Source: an uncultured Granulosicoccaceae bacterium
GTDB lineage: Bacteria; Pseudomonadota; Gammaproteobacteria; Granulosicoccales; Granulosicoccaceae
Reading direction: 5' to 3'
Assembly: GCA_937981955.1 (NCBI GenBank)
Contig: CALJNA010000062.1
Span: forward strand, 1 to 38,028
DNA: 38,028 bases
This document shows, in pieces, positions 7,556 through 15,876 of this stretch. The notes below the pieces were generated by a model that was not told the origin of the DNA, did no database searches, and was given only the letters and a program-made list of their open reading frames with translations. Within the stretch, counting starts at the first letter, position 1. Each line of letters begins with the position of its first letter. The translations under genes and the position numbers were made by a program.

Positions 7556-8347
7556 ATGCCAAACGCTTTTTTCACAACTGAAGATCACCAATGGTTTAAA
7601 CCAACTGACCACACCCGTGGTCCCTGGGATATACATGCATGTCATGCCGGACCACCGACCGGATTGCTCGCCAGAGCCATGGAACAACTCGTGCCTGAAA
7701 AACGTCTGATCAGGCTGAATGTTGATTTACTGCGGCCAATCCCGTTCAACGGGTTCCGAATAGAAGCCACGCTTGAGCGCTCCGGTCGCAGCGTTGCAAC
7801 CACAACCGCCAGTCTGTTGAATGAAGATGGAAAAGTCATGGTAAGCGCCTCGGGCCTCCACATGCTAGAGCAATCCCCGGGTGTTAATTATCCGACGCAC
7901 TCGGAAAATTTCGGCAGTCCAGCCGATGCTAACGCTGGGCCGTTCCCTATCCAGACCTTACACGAGCTTCCTGCATTTAATGGCGACGGCGTACAAATGC
8001 GCTACCCACCTGGACAGAATGGCAAACCCGGTCCTACAGTGGTCTGGATGAAAACGGTGCCTTTACTGGAGCATGAAGTGTCCAGTCCATTTCAGCGGAT
8101 TTGTCCGCTTGCCGATTGTGGCAACGCATTTGGGCGGAACGCAGAACCGATTGATGTCAGTTTTGTGAATCCAGACCTGACGATCGTGCTGCATCGTGAC
8201 CCGGTTGGGGATTGGTTGGGCTCACAAAGCGTCGGCTATTGGGAACCCAATGGTCAAGGTTTAGCAGACGCTTTGTTATTCGATGAACAAGGTGTTGTTG
8301 GACGTGCAATGCAAACCGTATTGCTTATACCGAACGCCATCCAATAA
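7556..8347 (+). CDS. thioesterase-family (double hot-dog) protein
   Basis: This 263-residue protein resembles the acyl-CoA thioesterase-like family (4HBT_3 type). It has HAGPPTGLLARAMEQ near residue 31, RLNVDLLRPIPFNGFRIEA near 54 (the common hot-dog strand RxxVdllRPip), SGRSVATTTASLLNEDGKVM near 77, and DVSFVNPDLTIVLHRDPVGDW in the second half, where the second hot-dog repeat usually reads INPDLTV.LHR.P.GEW. It probably hydrolyses or binds a CoA or fatty-acyl thioester in the cytoplasm; the substrate is unknown. A longer reading from a TTG at 7505 is possible, but ATG 7556 gives the natural family start. It is transcribed alone, divergent from the S4 gene. Confidence 0.8.
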   Translation: MPNAFFTTEDHQWFKPTDHTRGPWDIHACHAGPPTGLLARAMEQLVPEKRLIRLNVDLLRPIPFNGFRIEATLERSGRSVATTTASLLNEDGKVMVSASGLHMLEQSPGVNYPTHSENFGSPADANAGPFPIQTLHELPAFNGDGVQMRYPPGQNGKPGPTVVWMKTVPLLEHEVSSPFQRICPLADCGNAFGRNAEPIDVSFVNPDLTIVLHRDPVGDWLGSQSVGYWEPNGQGLADALLFDEQGVVGRAMQTVLLIPNAIQ

Positions 8348-8394
8348 CACCTGAGGGCATGTAACTGCAGATCTACGTCAGTGTTTAAGACTGT

Positions 8395-8904
8395 TTAACT
8401 GGGAATATATTGTCGTGTGTTTGCGTACACCACTGCATTCGTATCTGCCATGAACGCACCGAGCGTCACAACTGACGTTTCTTCGCTTAACGCATCTATG
8501 GCATGATCGGCCCAAACGTACTCAACTGGCCCCGTGTTTAACACAGACCAAACATCATATTCAAATGCTCTGCTCTGACCGGGAGACAATTCGATTTGTC
8601 TATCGCCCATAGCCGCATTCAAATCCATTAGCTTGCCATCATAGACAATGTGGCCCGGCATAAAACGAGTAATAACCAGCACGTCGTCGCTGCGATTGCG
8701 AAACACAACAGTGTTATCGGGTACAGCGGTACTGTCTATAATTTGAATTTCCAATTGCATACCGGTGCGTGGAGACGCAGCTGGTAATTTGGGAACCTGT
8801 GTTTCAGATGCGAACAGTTCTCCCGCAGACGCAACGAAAGGAAGCGAAACCAACGGCGCAGCACCCATAAATTTAAGCGTTTGCCGCTTTTTTGAGTCAA
8901 GCAT
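8395..8904 (-). CDS. exported protein of unknown function
   Basis: This 169-residue protein starts with a cleavable-looking export signal: MLDSKKRQTLKFMG followed by a hydrophobic run ending ASAGELFA. The KRQTLKFMG segment resembles a Tat motif but lacks the second arginine, so Sec or Tat export is open. The mature part looks beta-rich (DNTVVFRNRSDDVLVITRF, SPGQSRAFEYDVWSV) and may form an immunoglobulin- or cupredoxin-like sandwich, but I see no clear copper ligand set. ATG 8904 is chosen because GGAG sits six bases upstream; a GTG at 8916 would add four residues and overlap that site. No family is recognised. Confidence 0.7.
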   Translation of the reverse strand: MLDSKKRQTLKFMGAAPLVSLPFVASAGELFASETQVPKLPAASPRTGMQLEIQIIDSTAVPDNTVVFRNRSDDVLVITRFMPGHIVYDGKLMDLNAAMGDRQIELSPGQSRAFEYDVWSVLNTGPVEYVWADHAIDALSEETSVVTLGAFMADTNAVVYANTRQYIPS

Positions 8905-8997
8905 TTGATTCTCCACTGAATTACCCGATTACCATAGCATGCAACTGGTGGTTTCCCATCCAGCTCGTTGCATTGATTTACAATTCTGCCTCAAACA

Positions 8998-9019
8998 AGC
9001 AGATACACACGTATCTGCT
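8998..9019 (-). terminator. probable terminator of the dksA-like/eamA/ldh operon
   Basis: AGCAGATAC (8998-9006) and GTATCTGCT (9011-9019) form a perfect 9-bp stem with a 4-base loop. It lies just past the stop of the minus-strand reductase gene. On that strand the stem is followed by TGTTTG, a weak T-rich tract. Confidence 0.5.
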
Positions 9020-9023
9020 CAGG

Positions 9024-10040
9024 CTATGTGTAATCCAGCACCTGCGCATGTAATTTTTCAGGAATATTCACACCATTCGCCAAAGAGCGCTTGCGTGCTT
9101 CAAAACGTCGAGCTGAAGGTAGTCGAGTGCCTTCTTGCGAAAGTATGTTTTCGAATAAATGTTCTGCACGAGCCTGGGCTGCTTCAACGTTTCCATCGGC
9201 CAGTGTGTGCATAGGATTTATTGCTATAAGAAACTCACCGCCACAAGGCCCACCTGTTTTCAAGGTGTCTCTTTGTGTCGATTCATAACTAAACAGATCG
9301 CCAATTAGTGCTCCGGCGAGAAGCTCGACCATTAACGCAATGGACGATCCTTTGTGCGCACCAAATGGCAACTGTGCACCGGCTAAAGCATCATCGGCAC
9401 TTGTTGTGGACTGACCACGCTTATCGATAGCCCAGCCAGCCGGTATAGGTTTGCCGTCGATGGCGTGTAATTGAATTTCACCACGGGCGCTGACACTTGA
9501 AGCCTGGTCAAATACCAACGGCGGTTGATTCGCTCGAGGCCAGCTGAACGCCATAGGGTTGGTGCCGAACAAGGGTTTTGTACCACCATGTGGTGCAACG
9601 TAGGCATTCGACCCGGTAAATGCAAAGGCAACCAGCCCCTGATCTGCCAATGCCTCGACTTCTGGCCACAGTGCGGCAATGTTGTACACATTATGAATCG
9701 CCAACGCGGCAATTCCGTGTTTCATCGCCTTGTCGCGCAACGGATCTAAACCCATTTGCAATGCGAGAGGACAAAAACCCTCTCTGGCATTGACATGCAC
9801 AACCGATGATTCAGTTAATTTTACTTCCGGGGTCGCAGTTGGGTCGGTTGTCGGATTGGCTGCAGACTTGACATAGAATGCAATTCTGAATAAACCGTGT
9901 GAATGACACTCATCGCGCTCTGCGGCAGTCACAGTGGTTGCAATGGCATCAGCCTGCGCTGTCGAAAAACCCTGACTGGTTAACGCGTTTAATGCCAGTT
10001 GATGTACGTCATCAAGCGACATGTTTATGGTATTAGACAT
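9024..10040 (-). CDS. Ldh-family NAD(P)H-dependent oxidoreductase (malate/lactate dehydrogenase-like, DpkA-like)
   Basis: This 338-residue enzyme belongs to the YlbC/MDH2 family (PF02615), which includes sulfolactate dehydrogenase, ureidoglycolate dehydrogenase AllD and piperideine/pyrroline-2-carboxylate reductase. Signatures include ERDECHSHGLFRI (41-53, with catalytic His48), FAFTGSNAYVAPHGGTKPLFGTNPMAF and PFGAHKGSSIALMVELLAGAL. The remembered resemblance is closest to Pseudomonas DpkA/LhpD-type imine reductases, but AllD-like activity cannot be excluded from sequence alone. AllD would make oxalurate, the same product predicted for the purine cluster 10 kb away. It is the last gene of an operon, 9 bases after the EamA permease gene. 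Confidence 0.85.
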   Translation of the reverse strand: MSNTINMSLDDVHQLALNALTSQGFSTAQADAIATTVTAAERDECHSHGLFRIAFYVKSAANPTTDPTATPEVKLTESSVVHVNAREGFCPLALQMGLDPLRDKAMKHGIAALAIHNVYNIAALWPEVEALADQGLVAFAFTGSNAYVAPHGGTKPLFGTNPMAFSWPRANQPPLVFDQASSVSARGEIQLHAIDGKPIPAGWAIDKRGQSTTSADDALAGAQLPFGAHKGSSIALMVELLAGALIGDLFSYESTQRDTLKTGGPCGGEFLIAINPMHTLADGNVEAAQARAEHLFENILSQEGTRLPSARRFEARKRSLANGVNIPEKLHAQVLDYT

Positions 10041-10049
10041 AGTGGACCC

Positions 10050-10958
10050 TTAAACTTGTGCAGATTTTGCTGGCCAATTGACAAGCGCAATGCCCAACGC
10101 AATCAGCAGCAATGCAACAATGAGATTAATCGTAATTTGTTCATCCAGTATAAGCCATCCGAAGAATACGCCAAATACCGGTGCCAGAAAACTGAATACA
10201 GCCATGTTGGCCACCGGATAAATCGACAACACCCAGAACCAGGTCAGAAAGCCGATTGATACGACCACCAAAACCTGGAAAGCAAAAATAAGCCAAATGA
10301 ATAACGTGGGTTCACGCAAAAATTCTCCACTAAATGCGGCTGCACCAATCAGAACCGGAGCTGAAACGGCTAACTGATACAGTAACTGCATTTCCGGACA
10401 AGATGAACTCAGTTTGGTTGTGCGAACTACTAACGCGATGGCTGCCCAGGCAGTCGCAGCAATCAGGCAAAAAATATCACCAAGATAAGACTGAGTTAAA
10501 CCAGCACCAAAATCGGTGTTACGACTAAGCGTTAACACAATCCCGGCGAACGCGAGTATCAAACCAACACTTTTCAATCGGCTGATATATTCTCCGGGTA
10601 TGAGGAAGTGTGCACCGATTGTTACCCAGAATGGCATGGTATAAAAAAGTATGGATGCCCTGGCAACACTGGTGTAATCCAGTGCCTGAAACAATAATAA
10701 GAATTCGAAACCGAACAACATCCCAATAACGATTCCAGGTATCAGACTGCCATCAGATATTGTCAATCGCCGCTTCATCAGTACTGCAAAAAAAAGTACA
10801 ACCACGAACGCGCACACAGAACGCAAGCCGGCCTGAAATACAGGTGATAGTCCGGCATTGACCAATTTCACACAGACTTGGTTTAATCCTAACAGTGCTG
10901 AAAAAGCAATCAATAGCGATCCGCCCGTCAGGTCTATCCGCTCTTTTCTAGCGCTCAT
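10050..10958 (-). CDS. DMT-superfamily (EamA) permease
   Basis: This 302-residue inner-membrane protein has about ten hydrophobic segments in two EamA repeats, one ending near 140 (GIVLTLSRNTDFGAG) and the second closing with EQITINLIVALLLIALGIALVNW. FSFLAPVFGVFFGWLILDEQ (about 254-273) is the characteristic end of the second repeat. It probably exports a small metabolite or amino acid. It lies between the DksA-like gene (15-base gap) and the Ldh-family reductase (9-base gap), so the permease and reductase may handle the same compound. Confidence 0.9.
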   Translation of the reverse strand: MSARKERIDLTGGSLLIAFSALLGLNQVCVKLVNAGLSPVFQAGLRSVCAFVVVLFFAVLMKRRLTISDGSLIPGIVIGMLFGFEFLLLFQALDYTSVARASILFYTMPFWVTIGAHFLIPGEYISRLKSVGLILAFAGIVLTLSRNTDFGAGLTQSYLGDIFCLIAATAWAAIALVVRTTKLSSSCPEMQLLYQLAVSAPVLIGAAAFSGEFLREPTLFIWLIFAFQVLVVVSIGFLTWFWVLSIYPVANMAVFSFLAPVFGVFFGWLILDEQITINLIVALLLIALGIALVNWPAKSAQV

Positions 10959-10973
10959 TGTCTTTTATTAATT

Positions 10974-11324
10974 TTATTGTTTCTCAGCCAGAGCGGCACA
11001 GCGGATACACAACGGTGCTGCAGGATTATGATCGAGTCGACGTGGATTAATGGGTTCTTCACAATCAAGGCAAATCCCGTATTCACTGGTATCTATGCGT
11101 TTAATAGCTGATTTCACTTGCTGAATTTGCTGCACTCTGTTGATCATTGCGGTTTGGGAGATCGCCTGATTCTGTAATGCATCCATCCTTGACAGTCGCC
11201 CTACTCTTGATTGGTCCAGGTCGACGATGGCGCTGCCTTGCTCAGCACCGTTATTCGCTTGAGTTAACTCTGCCAATAGCTTTTCAAGTCGATTTCTGGT
11301 CGTTTTGACATCAATTTCTGACAT
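10974..11324 (-). CDS. TraR/DksA-type zinc-finger protein
   Basis: This 116-residue protein has an N-terminal helical hairpin and a C-terminal four-cysteine zinc finger, CLDC...CIRC (C85, C88, C106, C109), preceded by IDTSEYGIC. Members bind the RNA polymerase secondary channel and alter initiation together with ppGpp. It is shorter than E. coli DksA (151 aa). The coiled-coil tip here holds GRLSRMDALQ instead of the canonical DksA DxA motif, so it is DksA-like rather than DksA. It leads the operon with the EamA permease and Ldh-type reductase. Confidence 0.87.
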   Translation of the reverse strand: MSEIDVKTTRNRLEKLLAELTQANNGAEQGSAIVDLDQSRVGRLSRMDALQNQAISQTAMINRVQQIQQVKSAIKRIDTSEYGICLDCEEPINPRRLDHNPAAPLCIRCAALAEKQ

Positions 11325-11542
11325 GTGACCTCGATCTCATCTAACCCTTTATCTGACTATCACCGATGCTATCTGACACAGTTGCTCCGTGCATACGACA
11401 CTACCAGCTCATACTTTAATCAGAAATAATGATGTATTTCTGCGTAACAGGCTCTCAGTTTAGCACTTGGTCTTAAAACATAGCTGATTCAGACCGATAA
11501 GCGATCTAAGGCAGCAGTCTCATAAAAGACAAAGGTTCTCGT

Positions 11543-12580
11543 ATGTTTTACTCAGAAATAAAGAGTGTATTGGCAGGCGTTTTTCTGGTATCCGTGCTCG
11601 CGAGCACATCTGTTAGTGCAGATACTCGTTACTACCCCACCGGCAGCCCGAACCCGCTGGAAGTCGGGGCTGAGGAATATCAGGACAATTATTCATCTCT
11701 TGCTGGTTTAGAGGGCGTACGAGTCGAGACAAGCTTTATTTTGGGATCTGCAAAGAAGTATAAACTCGACGACATGAAATCCGATCTGGTACCACAGATT
11801 AAAAAGCGACTCGAAGCAGTAAACCTGCGAATGCTCACTGAGGAAGAACTCAAAACCATACCAGGGCAGCCTACGCTTACGTTCTACCCTGCGTATACCG
11901 GCAACGACATCGACAAAATTAAAGGCCTGGCAAACCCGGAAGCAGAAACGGCAAATCAACTAAAAGTTGACCCGGAACATGATTGCTGCCGATCATCCAT
12001 TTGGGCATCCTTCCAGCAATCTGCATCCATACTTCGCGACCCAAATACTCAATATATGTTCTCCACGTGGGGTTCTGGTGATGATACGGACTCGTGCGAG
12101 AATCGTGGCGCATGGACCTACGATGCTGTGTTAAAAACGATTGACAAATTCGTCGACGACTACAAAAAAGCCCAAAATGAACGTGTGCCCAAACTGGTTA
12201 GCAACGCCGCAGATGTACCAGATAACTGTGCTCAAGCATGGTTAATGAACCTGAGCGTATTCGAAACCAATAAAACCACCATCAGTGATGCGGTAAAACC
12301 AATTCTCGATCAGTTAGCTGCAACCGCGACCAGATGTGATGCCTATAGTTATCTGATAGAAACACACGCGGATAAAAGAGCAGATGCTGAATACAACAAA
12401 GTACTCTCTGAGGCTCGCGCACATGCGATAAAAGACTACCTGTTAAGAAAGAACGTAAACTACAGCCGGCTTAAAACAATGGCATACGGTGAATCAAAAC
12501 CATTATCCAATGGTAATTCTGAAGAAGACCATGCTGTTAACCGTCGTGTTGTCATTATTCCGCAGCGTGACCAAAGCTAA
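11543..12580 (+). CDS. OmpA-domain envelope protein
   Basis: This 345-residue protein has a signal peptide (about 1-26, cleaved after STSVSA). An N-terminal region of unknown fold follows (about 27-215) with several cysteines, including HDCCRSS, likely disulfide-bonded. The C-terminal OmpA-like peptidoglycan-binding domain covers about 225-345, seen in IETHADKRADAEYN, LSEARAHAIKDYLL and NRRVVI. It should sit in the periplasm or outer membrane and hold peptidoglycan non-covalently. AAAGG lies just upstream of ATG 11543. It is followed after 100 bases by the glycosyltransferase cluster; a shared transcript is possible but not shown. Confidence 0.85.
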   Translation: MFYSEIKSVLAGVFLVSVLASTSVSADTRYYPTGSPNPLEVGAEEYQDNYSSLAGLEGVRVETSFILGSAKKYKLDDMKSDLVPQIKKRLEAVNLRMLTEEELKTIPGQPTLTFYPAYTGNDIDKIKGLANPEAETANQLKVDPEHDCCRSSIWASFQQSASILRDPNTQYMFSTWGSGDDTDSCENRGAWTYDAVLKTIDKFVDDYKKAQNERVPKLVSNAADVPDNCAQAWLMNLSVFETNKTTISDAVKPILDQLAATATRCDAYSYLIETHADKRADAEYNKVLSEARAHAIKDYLLRKNVNYSRLKTMAYGESKPLSNGNSEEDHAVNRRVVIIPQRDQS

Positions 12581-12681
12581 CGCGGCTAAAGCAAACGCAA
12601 TCAGCGCCAATGCAGCAAATACGTTTATGACGCATATAGCTCAATTCAAACGCTGCTGACTCGGCGCACCATGAACTAACT

Positions 12682-14145
12682 ATGCCACACCGAGCCATCG
12701 ATGTAAGCACCACGATATTCGTCTGTGCATCGCTGTTGGTGGTGACCATGTTCCGTCTAAGTATTGATGGCTTGTCCGGCCATATGGACGAATATGACTA
12801 TCTGTTCGTTGGCAAAACCTTGCTCTCCGGTGGCTTCTGGCCAACACACACCTATATATTCGGTTGGGACTTCAATTGGTTACTTCTGGCCTGGGGCGAT
12901 ACCCACATAGGCGGATTGGCCGGTGCAAGACTGGTAGCAGCAGCGCTTGGTTTTTCGTCTCTTGTCGCCATGTACCTGTTCGTACTGTTAGTGTGGAATA
13001 GTAAACCCACCGCACTGATCGCTGCATTGTTGTTAGGCATGGAAGCGGCACATCTTCATATCAGCAAACTAGCCACCTACGATATTATCTCATTTACTTT
13101 CCTAATCTGGTCTTTGCCCGTACTCATACTCGTTTGTCGAGCGAAACCTTACCAATGGGCATGGACAGTAGTAGCGTCTGCACTACTCGTGGCAGCTGTA
13201 TTAAGCAAATACACCGCTATACTGTACCTTCCATTAATCGCTGTACTGGTGTTTGTGTTTGCACCTAAACAAGGATTGGCAGGCACCGTTCTGATTGTCT
13301 CTGCATTGACCGCGTACACTCTGGTTCATTTTGAGCAACTGAACGTGTTATACAACATACAAATAAACAGCGCCCATGAGAAAAACGCGCTCCAGCTGGA
13401 TATCGTACTTCGTTCAGGAAGGCAGCTACTGCTATTACTGTTAACCTCATTGGCCTGTCTGCTGTACGCCGTATTTATGCGTCGAAGCGCGATACCAGTA
13501 CTGCTGGCTTTAGTTCTGATGTCATGCCCACTACTTGTCTATCACCTGTTAAGTCAGAACGTTATCTCACTTCAAAAGCATGTGGTGTTTAGTAGTCTAT
13601 TTTTAATTCCTATTGTGTCCTGGGGCATTCACCAGGCATTGATATTAATACGCCAAAACGCACTAAAAAATATGCTATTTGCCAGCATGTTGTTACTGTA
13701 CGGTTCGTACAACTACCACCAACTACAGATCATTGACAACAGCTTCGTTAATGTAGAACCTGTTGTGCCTCATGTGCAAGACATGCTGGCATCAGAAACC
13801 GTGCTCAGTGAAGACCCTTACCTGTTCCGCTACCTGTTATTCGATAAGACAGTGCAATCCAACATCAATGAAACCACATGGCTGGATAACAATCGTGACG
13901 GTAAGCACGAATTTAGAGATGTTGAGCAAGCAATTTGGGCACGGAAATTTGATTATGTTTTCCTGAACGACCAACAACACGCCAAAGGGAATATTAAACT
14001 GCGCAATATGCTCTCACAGCGTGGCTATGACGCTATCTTATCGGAACCTTATGAACTGACTACCATGTCTGGTAACAAGCGCTACGGCACCCTAAGCCTG
14101 CATGCCAGAACCGATCGCAATGCCAGTCTGGCTGAGATTGACTAG
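12682..14145 (+). CDS. GT39/ArnT-like multi-pass membrane glycosyltransferase
   Basis: This 487-residue integral membrane protein has about eleven hydrophobic segments and a soluble C-terminal part (about 385-487). The first periplasmic loop carries HMDEYDYLFVGKTLLSGGFW (near 34-53). The acidic DE pair is typical of the catalytic loop in GT-C enzymes such as ArnT, PMT and PglB-like transferases, which take a sugar from a polyprenyl-phosphate donor. ISKLATYDIISFTFL and SKYTAILYLPLIA resemble the ArnT/GT39 membrane core. With the two EmrE-like subunits and GT2 gene downstream, it probably transfers a sugar to a lipid, glycan or protein on the periplasmic face. The acceptor is unknown. Confidence 0.78.
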   Translation: MPHRAIDVSTTIFVCASLLVVTMFRLSIDGLSGHMDEYDYLFVGKTLLSGGFWPTHTYIFGWDFNWLLLAWGDTHIGGLAGARLVAAALGFSSLVAMYLFVLLVWNSKPTALIAALLLGMEAAHLHISKLATYDIISFTFLIWSLPVLILVCRAKPYQWAWTVVASALLVAAVLSKYTAILYLPLIAVLVFVFAPKQGLAGTVLIVSALTAYTLVHFEQLNVLYNIQINSAHEKNALQLDIVLRSGRQLLLLLLTSLACLLYAVFMRRSAIPVLLALVLMSCPLLVYHLLSQNVISLQKHVVFSSLFLIPIVSWGIHQALILIRQNALKNMLFASMLLLYGSYNYHQLQIIDNSFVNVEPVVPHVQDMLASETVLSEDPYLFRYLLFDKTVQSNINETTWLDNNRDGKHEFRDVEQAIWARKFDYVFLNDQQHAKGNIKLRNMLSQRGYDAILSEPYELTTMSGNKRYGTLSLHARTDRNASLAEID

Positions 14146-14254
14146 GCTCTCAAACCTCGTGTGATCTAGCACACACTAAGCCGGTCGAACCTGCTGGGCA
14201 ATATAGATTAATCCCTAGGCGCCGATATTCTCAGCTGGACGATGACATTTTTTC

Positions 14255-14611
14255 ATGAGTAACTTACCCATATTTTATGTACTGGTGACGATCCTGCTCA
14301 CATCTGTTTCTCAGTTGCTGCAGAAGCAGGCCGCCGTTGAGCTCAATCGTGAAGACGCACCAAAACCGTTACTGAGCAATATTAGCTTTGTACTCAGTGG
14401 TGTCTTTCTGGGTGCGAGTCTGATTACCTGGCTTTTAGTTCTTAAGTACTTTGACGTGTCTGTGGCCTACCCGCTTTTGAGTCTGAATTACATTGTTGTT
14501 CTGGTTTTGGCAAGCATCTGTTTTGGTGAGCAGATTCCCACCAAACGCTGGATTGGTGTTGGGTGCATCATTACCGGTGTCATTCTGCTCGCAACAGGAA
14601 GTATCCAATGA
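14255..14611 (+). CDS. small EmrE/EamA-like membrane subunit (ArnE-like)
   Basis: This 118-residue protein has four predicted membrane segments (about 5-18, 43-66, 73-91, 98-116), in the small multidrug resistance/EamA half-size layout. SVSQLLQKQAAVE near 14-26 resembles the SMR and ArnE first-helix motif, and VAYPLLSLNYIVVLVLASICFGEQIPTKRWIGV the characteristic third helix and turn. In the Arn system, ArnE and ArnF form a flippase-like pair moving undecaprenyl-phosphate-sugar across the membrane. The stop overlaps the next gene's ATG (ATGA), so the two are likely made together. Confidence 0.82.
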   Translation: MSNLPIFYVLVTILLTSVSQLLQKQAAVELNREDAPKPLLSNISFVLSGVFLGASLITWLLVLKYFDVSVAYPLLSLNYIVVLVLASICFGEQIPTKRWIGVGCIITGVILLATGSIQ

Positions 14612-14997
14612 AACCGGTATATGCAGGTATGGCAACTGCGGTAGTTGGTGGCGCATTCGGCCAACTTCTGATGAAAATCGGTATGAAAGATCTGCCCTTT
14701 GGCGATTTCAATGCGGTTTTGTATAGCGTTTTGTATCACCCATCGTCCGCAGCTTTAATCCTTGCCGGCATATTCTCCTATATCGTTTCAATGGTTGTTT
14801 GGGTTCATTCACTTAAAAATCATGAATTGAGCGCAGCTTACCCGGTTCTGAGCCTGGGATACGTCATCGTTTACCTCGTCGCCGGCATCTGGCCTGGGCT
14901 TAATGAATCGATAACAACACAAAAAACGCTCGGTATTTCCCTAATAATATTCGGTGTCTGGTACGCACACACTACACATTCACCGGAGAAAACGTAG
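14608..14997 (+). CDS. small EmrE/EamA-like membrane subunit (ArnF-like)
   Basis: This 129-residue four-helix membrane protein is related to the preceding one: GGAFGQLLMKIGMKDLP near 14-30, ELSAAYPVLSLGYVIVYLVA near 72-91, LGISLIIFGVWYA at the end. ATG 14608 overlaps the previous stop by four bases, which fixes the start; a longer reading would run into the upstream gene. Two unequal subunits in tandem match the ArnE/ArnF arrangement. The stop overlaps the GTG start of the GT2 gene by one base. Confidence 0.82.
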   Translation: MKPVYAGMATAVVGGAFGQLLMKIGMKDLPFGDFNAVLYSVLYHPSSAALILAGIFSYIVSMVVWVHSLKNHELSAAYPVLSLGYVIVYLVAGIWPGLNESITTQKTLGISLIIFGVWYAHTTHSPEKT

Positions 14998-15737
14998 TGG
15001 ACACGAATAGTTTGCACATAACACTGGTCATTCCAGTGTTCAATGAACAGGAGAGAATTGCAAAAACACTTTACAGTGTAAAAGACTATCTTAGCCAGCA
15101 ATCTTATTCTTCCGATGTGATGATTATTGATGACGGCAGTAACGACCTTACGTCAGAAGTTGTCCGGGTTGTTGACATTTACAGTGAAGAAGTAAAAGAA
15201 CAAAACTCAGGAGTTTTGGTAGAAAACGTTAAGAACGTTGGCAAAGGATACTCAATTGCAAAGGGTCTGCTAATGGCCAAAGGTGACATCATTGCTTTTA
15301 CCGATGCAGACTGCTCAACGCCTATTGAGGAGATTGAAAGGCTAATCAGTAAAATCAACGAAGGCTATGATGTGGTAATAGGTTCTCGAAACCTTAAAGC
15401 CTCAAATGTAATCGATCGACCAGCTCTGAGAGCCGTACTGAGTAAAGGCTTCAATGTGGTTGCCGGAGCACTGGGATTAATGAACGTTTCTGACAGCCAG
15501 TGCGGGTTCAAAGCTTATCGAAGAGAGGTTGCCAGAGATGTAGCTCAAAGACAGAAGACTTACGGCTATTGCTTCGACGTTGAACACATTCACATGGCAA
15601 AAAAACTTGGTTATAAAGTGGCAGAAGTACCTGTTTCGTGGAAACACGACGACGGGTCCACACTTTCATTGTTAAATGACTCACTAATAATGTTTCTTGA
15701 TTTGTTAAAGATCCGATGGGTACATAGAAAACTCTAA
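14997..15737 (+). CDS. GT2 polyprenyl-phosphate sugar transferase
   Basis: This 246-residue cytoplasmic-face glycosyltransferase resembles dolichyl/undecaprenyl-phosphate glucosyl- or mannosyltransferases. Visible motifs are TLVIPVFNEQERIAKTL (about 9-25), VMIIDDGSNDLT (about 41-52), NVGKGYSIAKGLLMAKGD (about 80-97), the DXD-like FTDADCSTP (about 102-110), and DSQCGFKAYRR (about 164-174), typical of the Dpm1/Alg5 branch. No C-terminal membrane segments follow, unlike ArnC. Translation starts at GTG sharing a base with the previous TAG. It should make the lipid-linked sugar that the EmrE-like pair flips and the GT39-like enzyme uses. Confidence 0.87.
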   Translation: MDTNSLHITLVIPVFNEQERIAKTLYSVKDYLSQQSYSSDVMIIDDGSNDLTSEVVRVVDIYSEEVKEQNSGVLVENVKNVGKGYSIAKGLLMAKGDIIAFTDADCSTPIEEIERLISKINEGYDVVIGSRNLKASNVIDRPALRAVLSKGFNVVAGALGLMNVSDSQCGFKAYRREVARDVAQRQKTYGYCFDVEHIHMAKKLGYKVAEVPVSWKHDDGSTLSLLNDSLIMFLDLLKIRWVHRKL

Positions 15738-15876
15738 CTTTCCAGCGCGGCATGTTACTTGTTACTGAATATGGCTCTTCTCAGCGCCGCTACGCCACCT
15801 CACGAACGATAATCGATCTGTCATTAATATCTAACCATCAAATATTAACGACTGATAAGTAATTCCGGAGGTGCGA

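Noticed and set aside
8939..9214. Plus-strand 91-codon frame over the end of the reductase gene
   Set aside because: It is antisense to a well-supported gene and its hairpin, with no family features.
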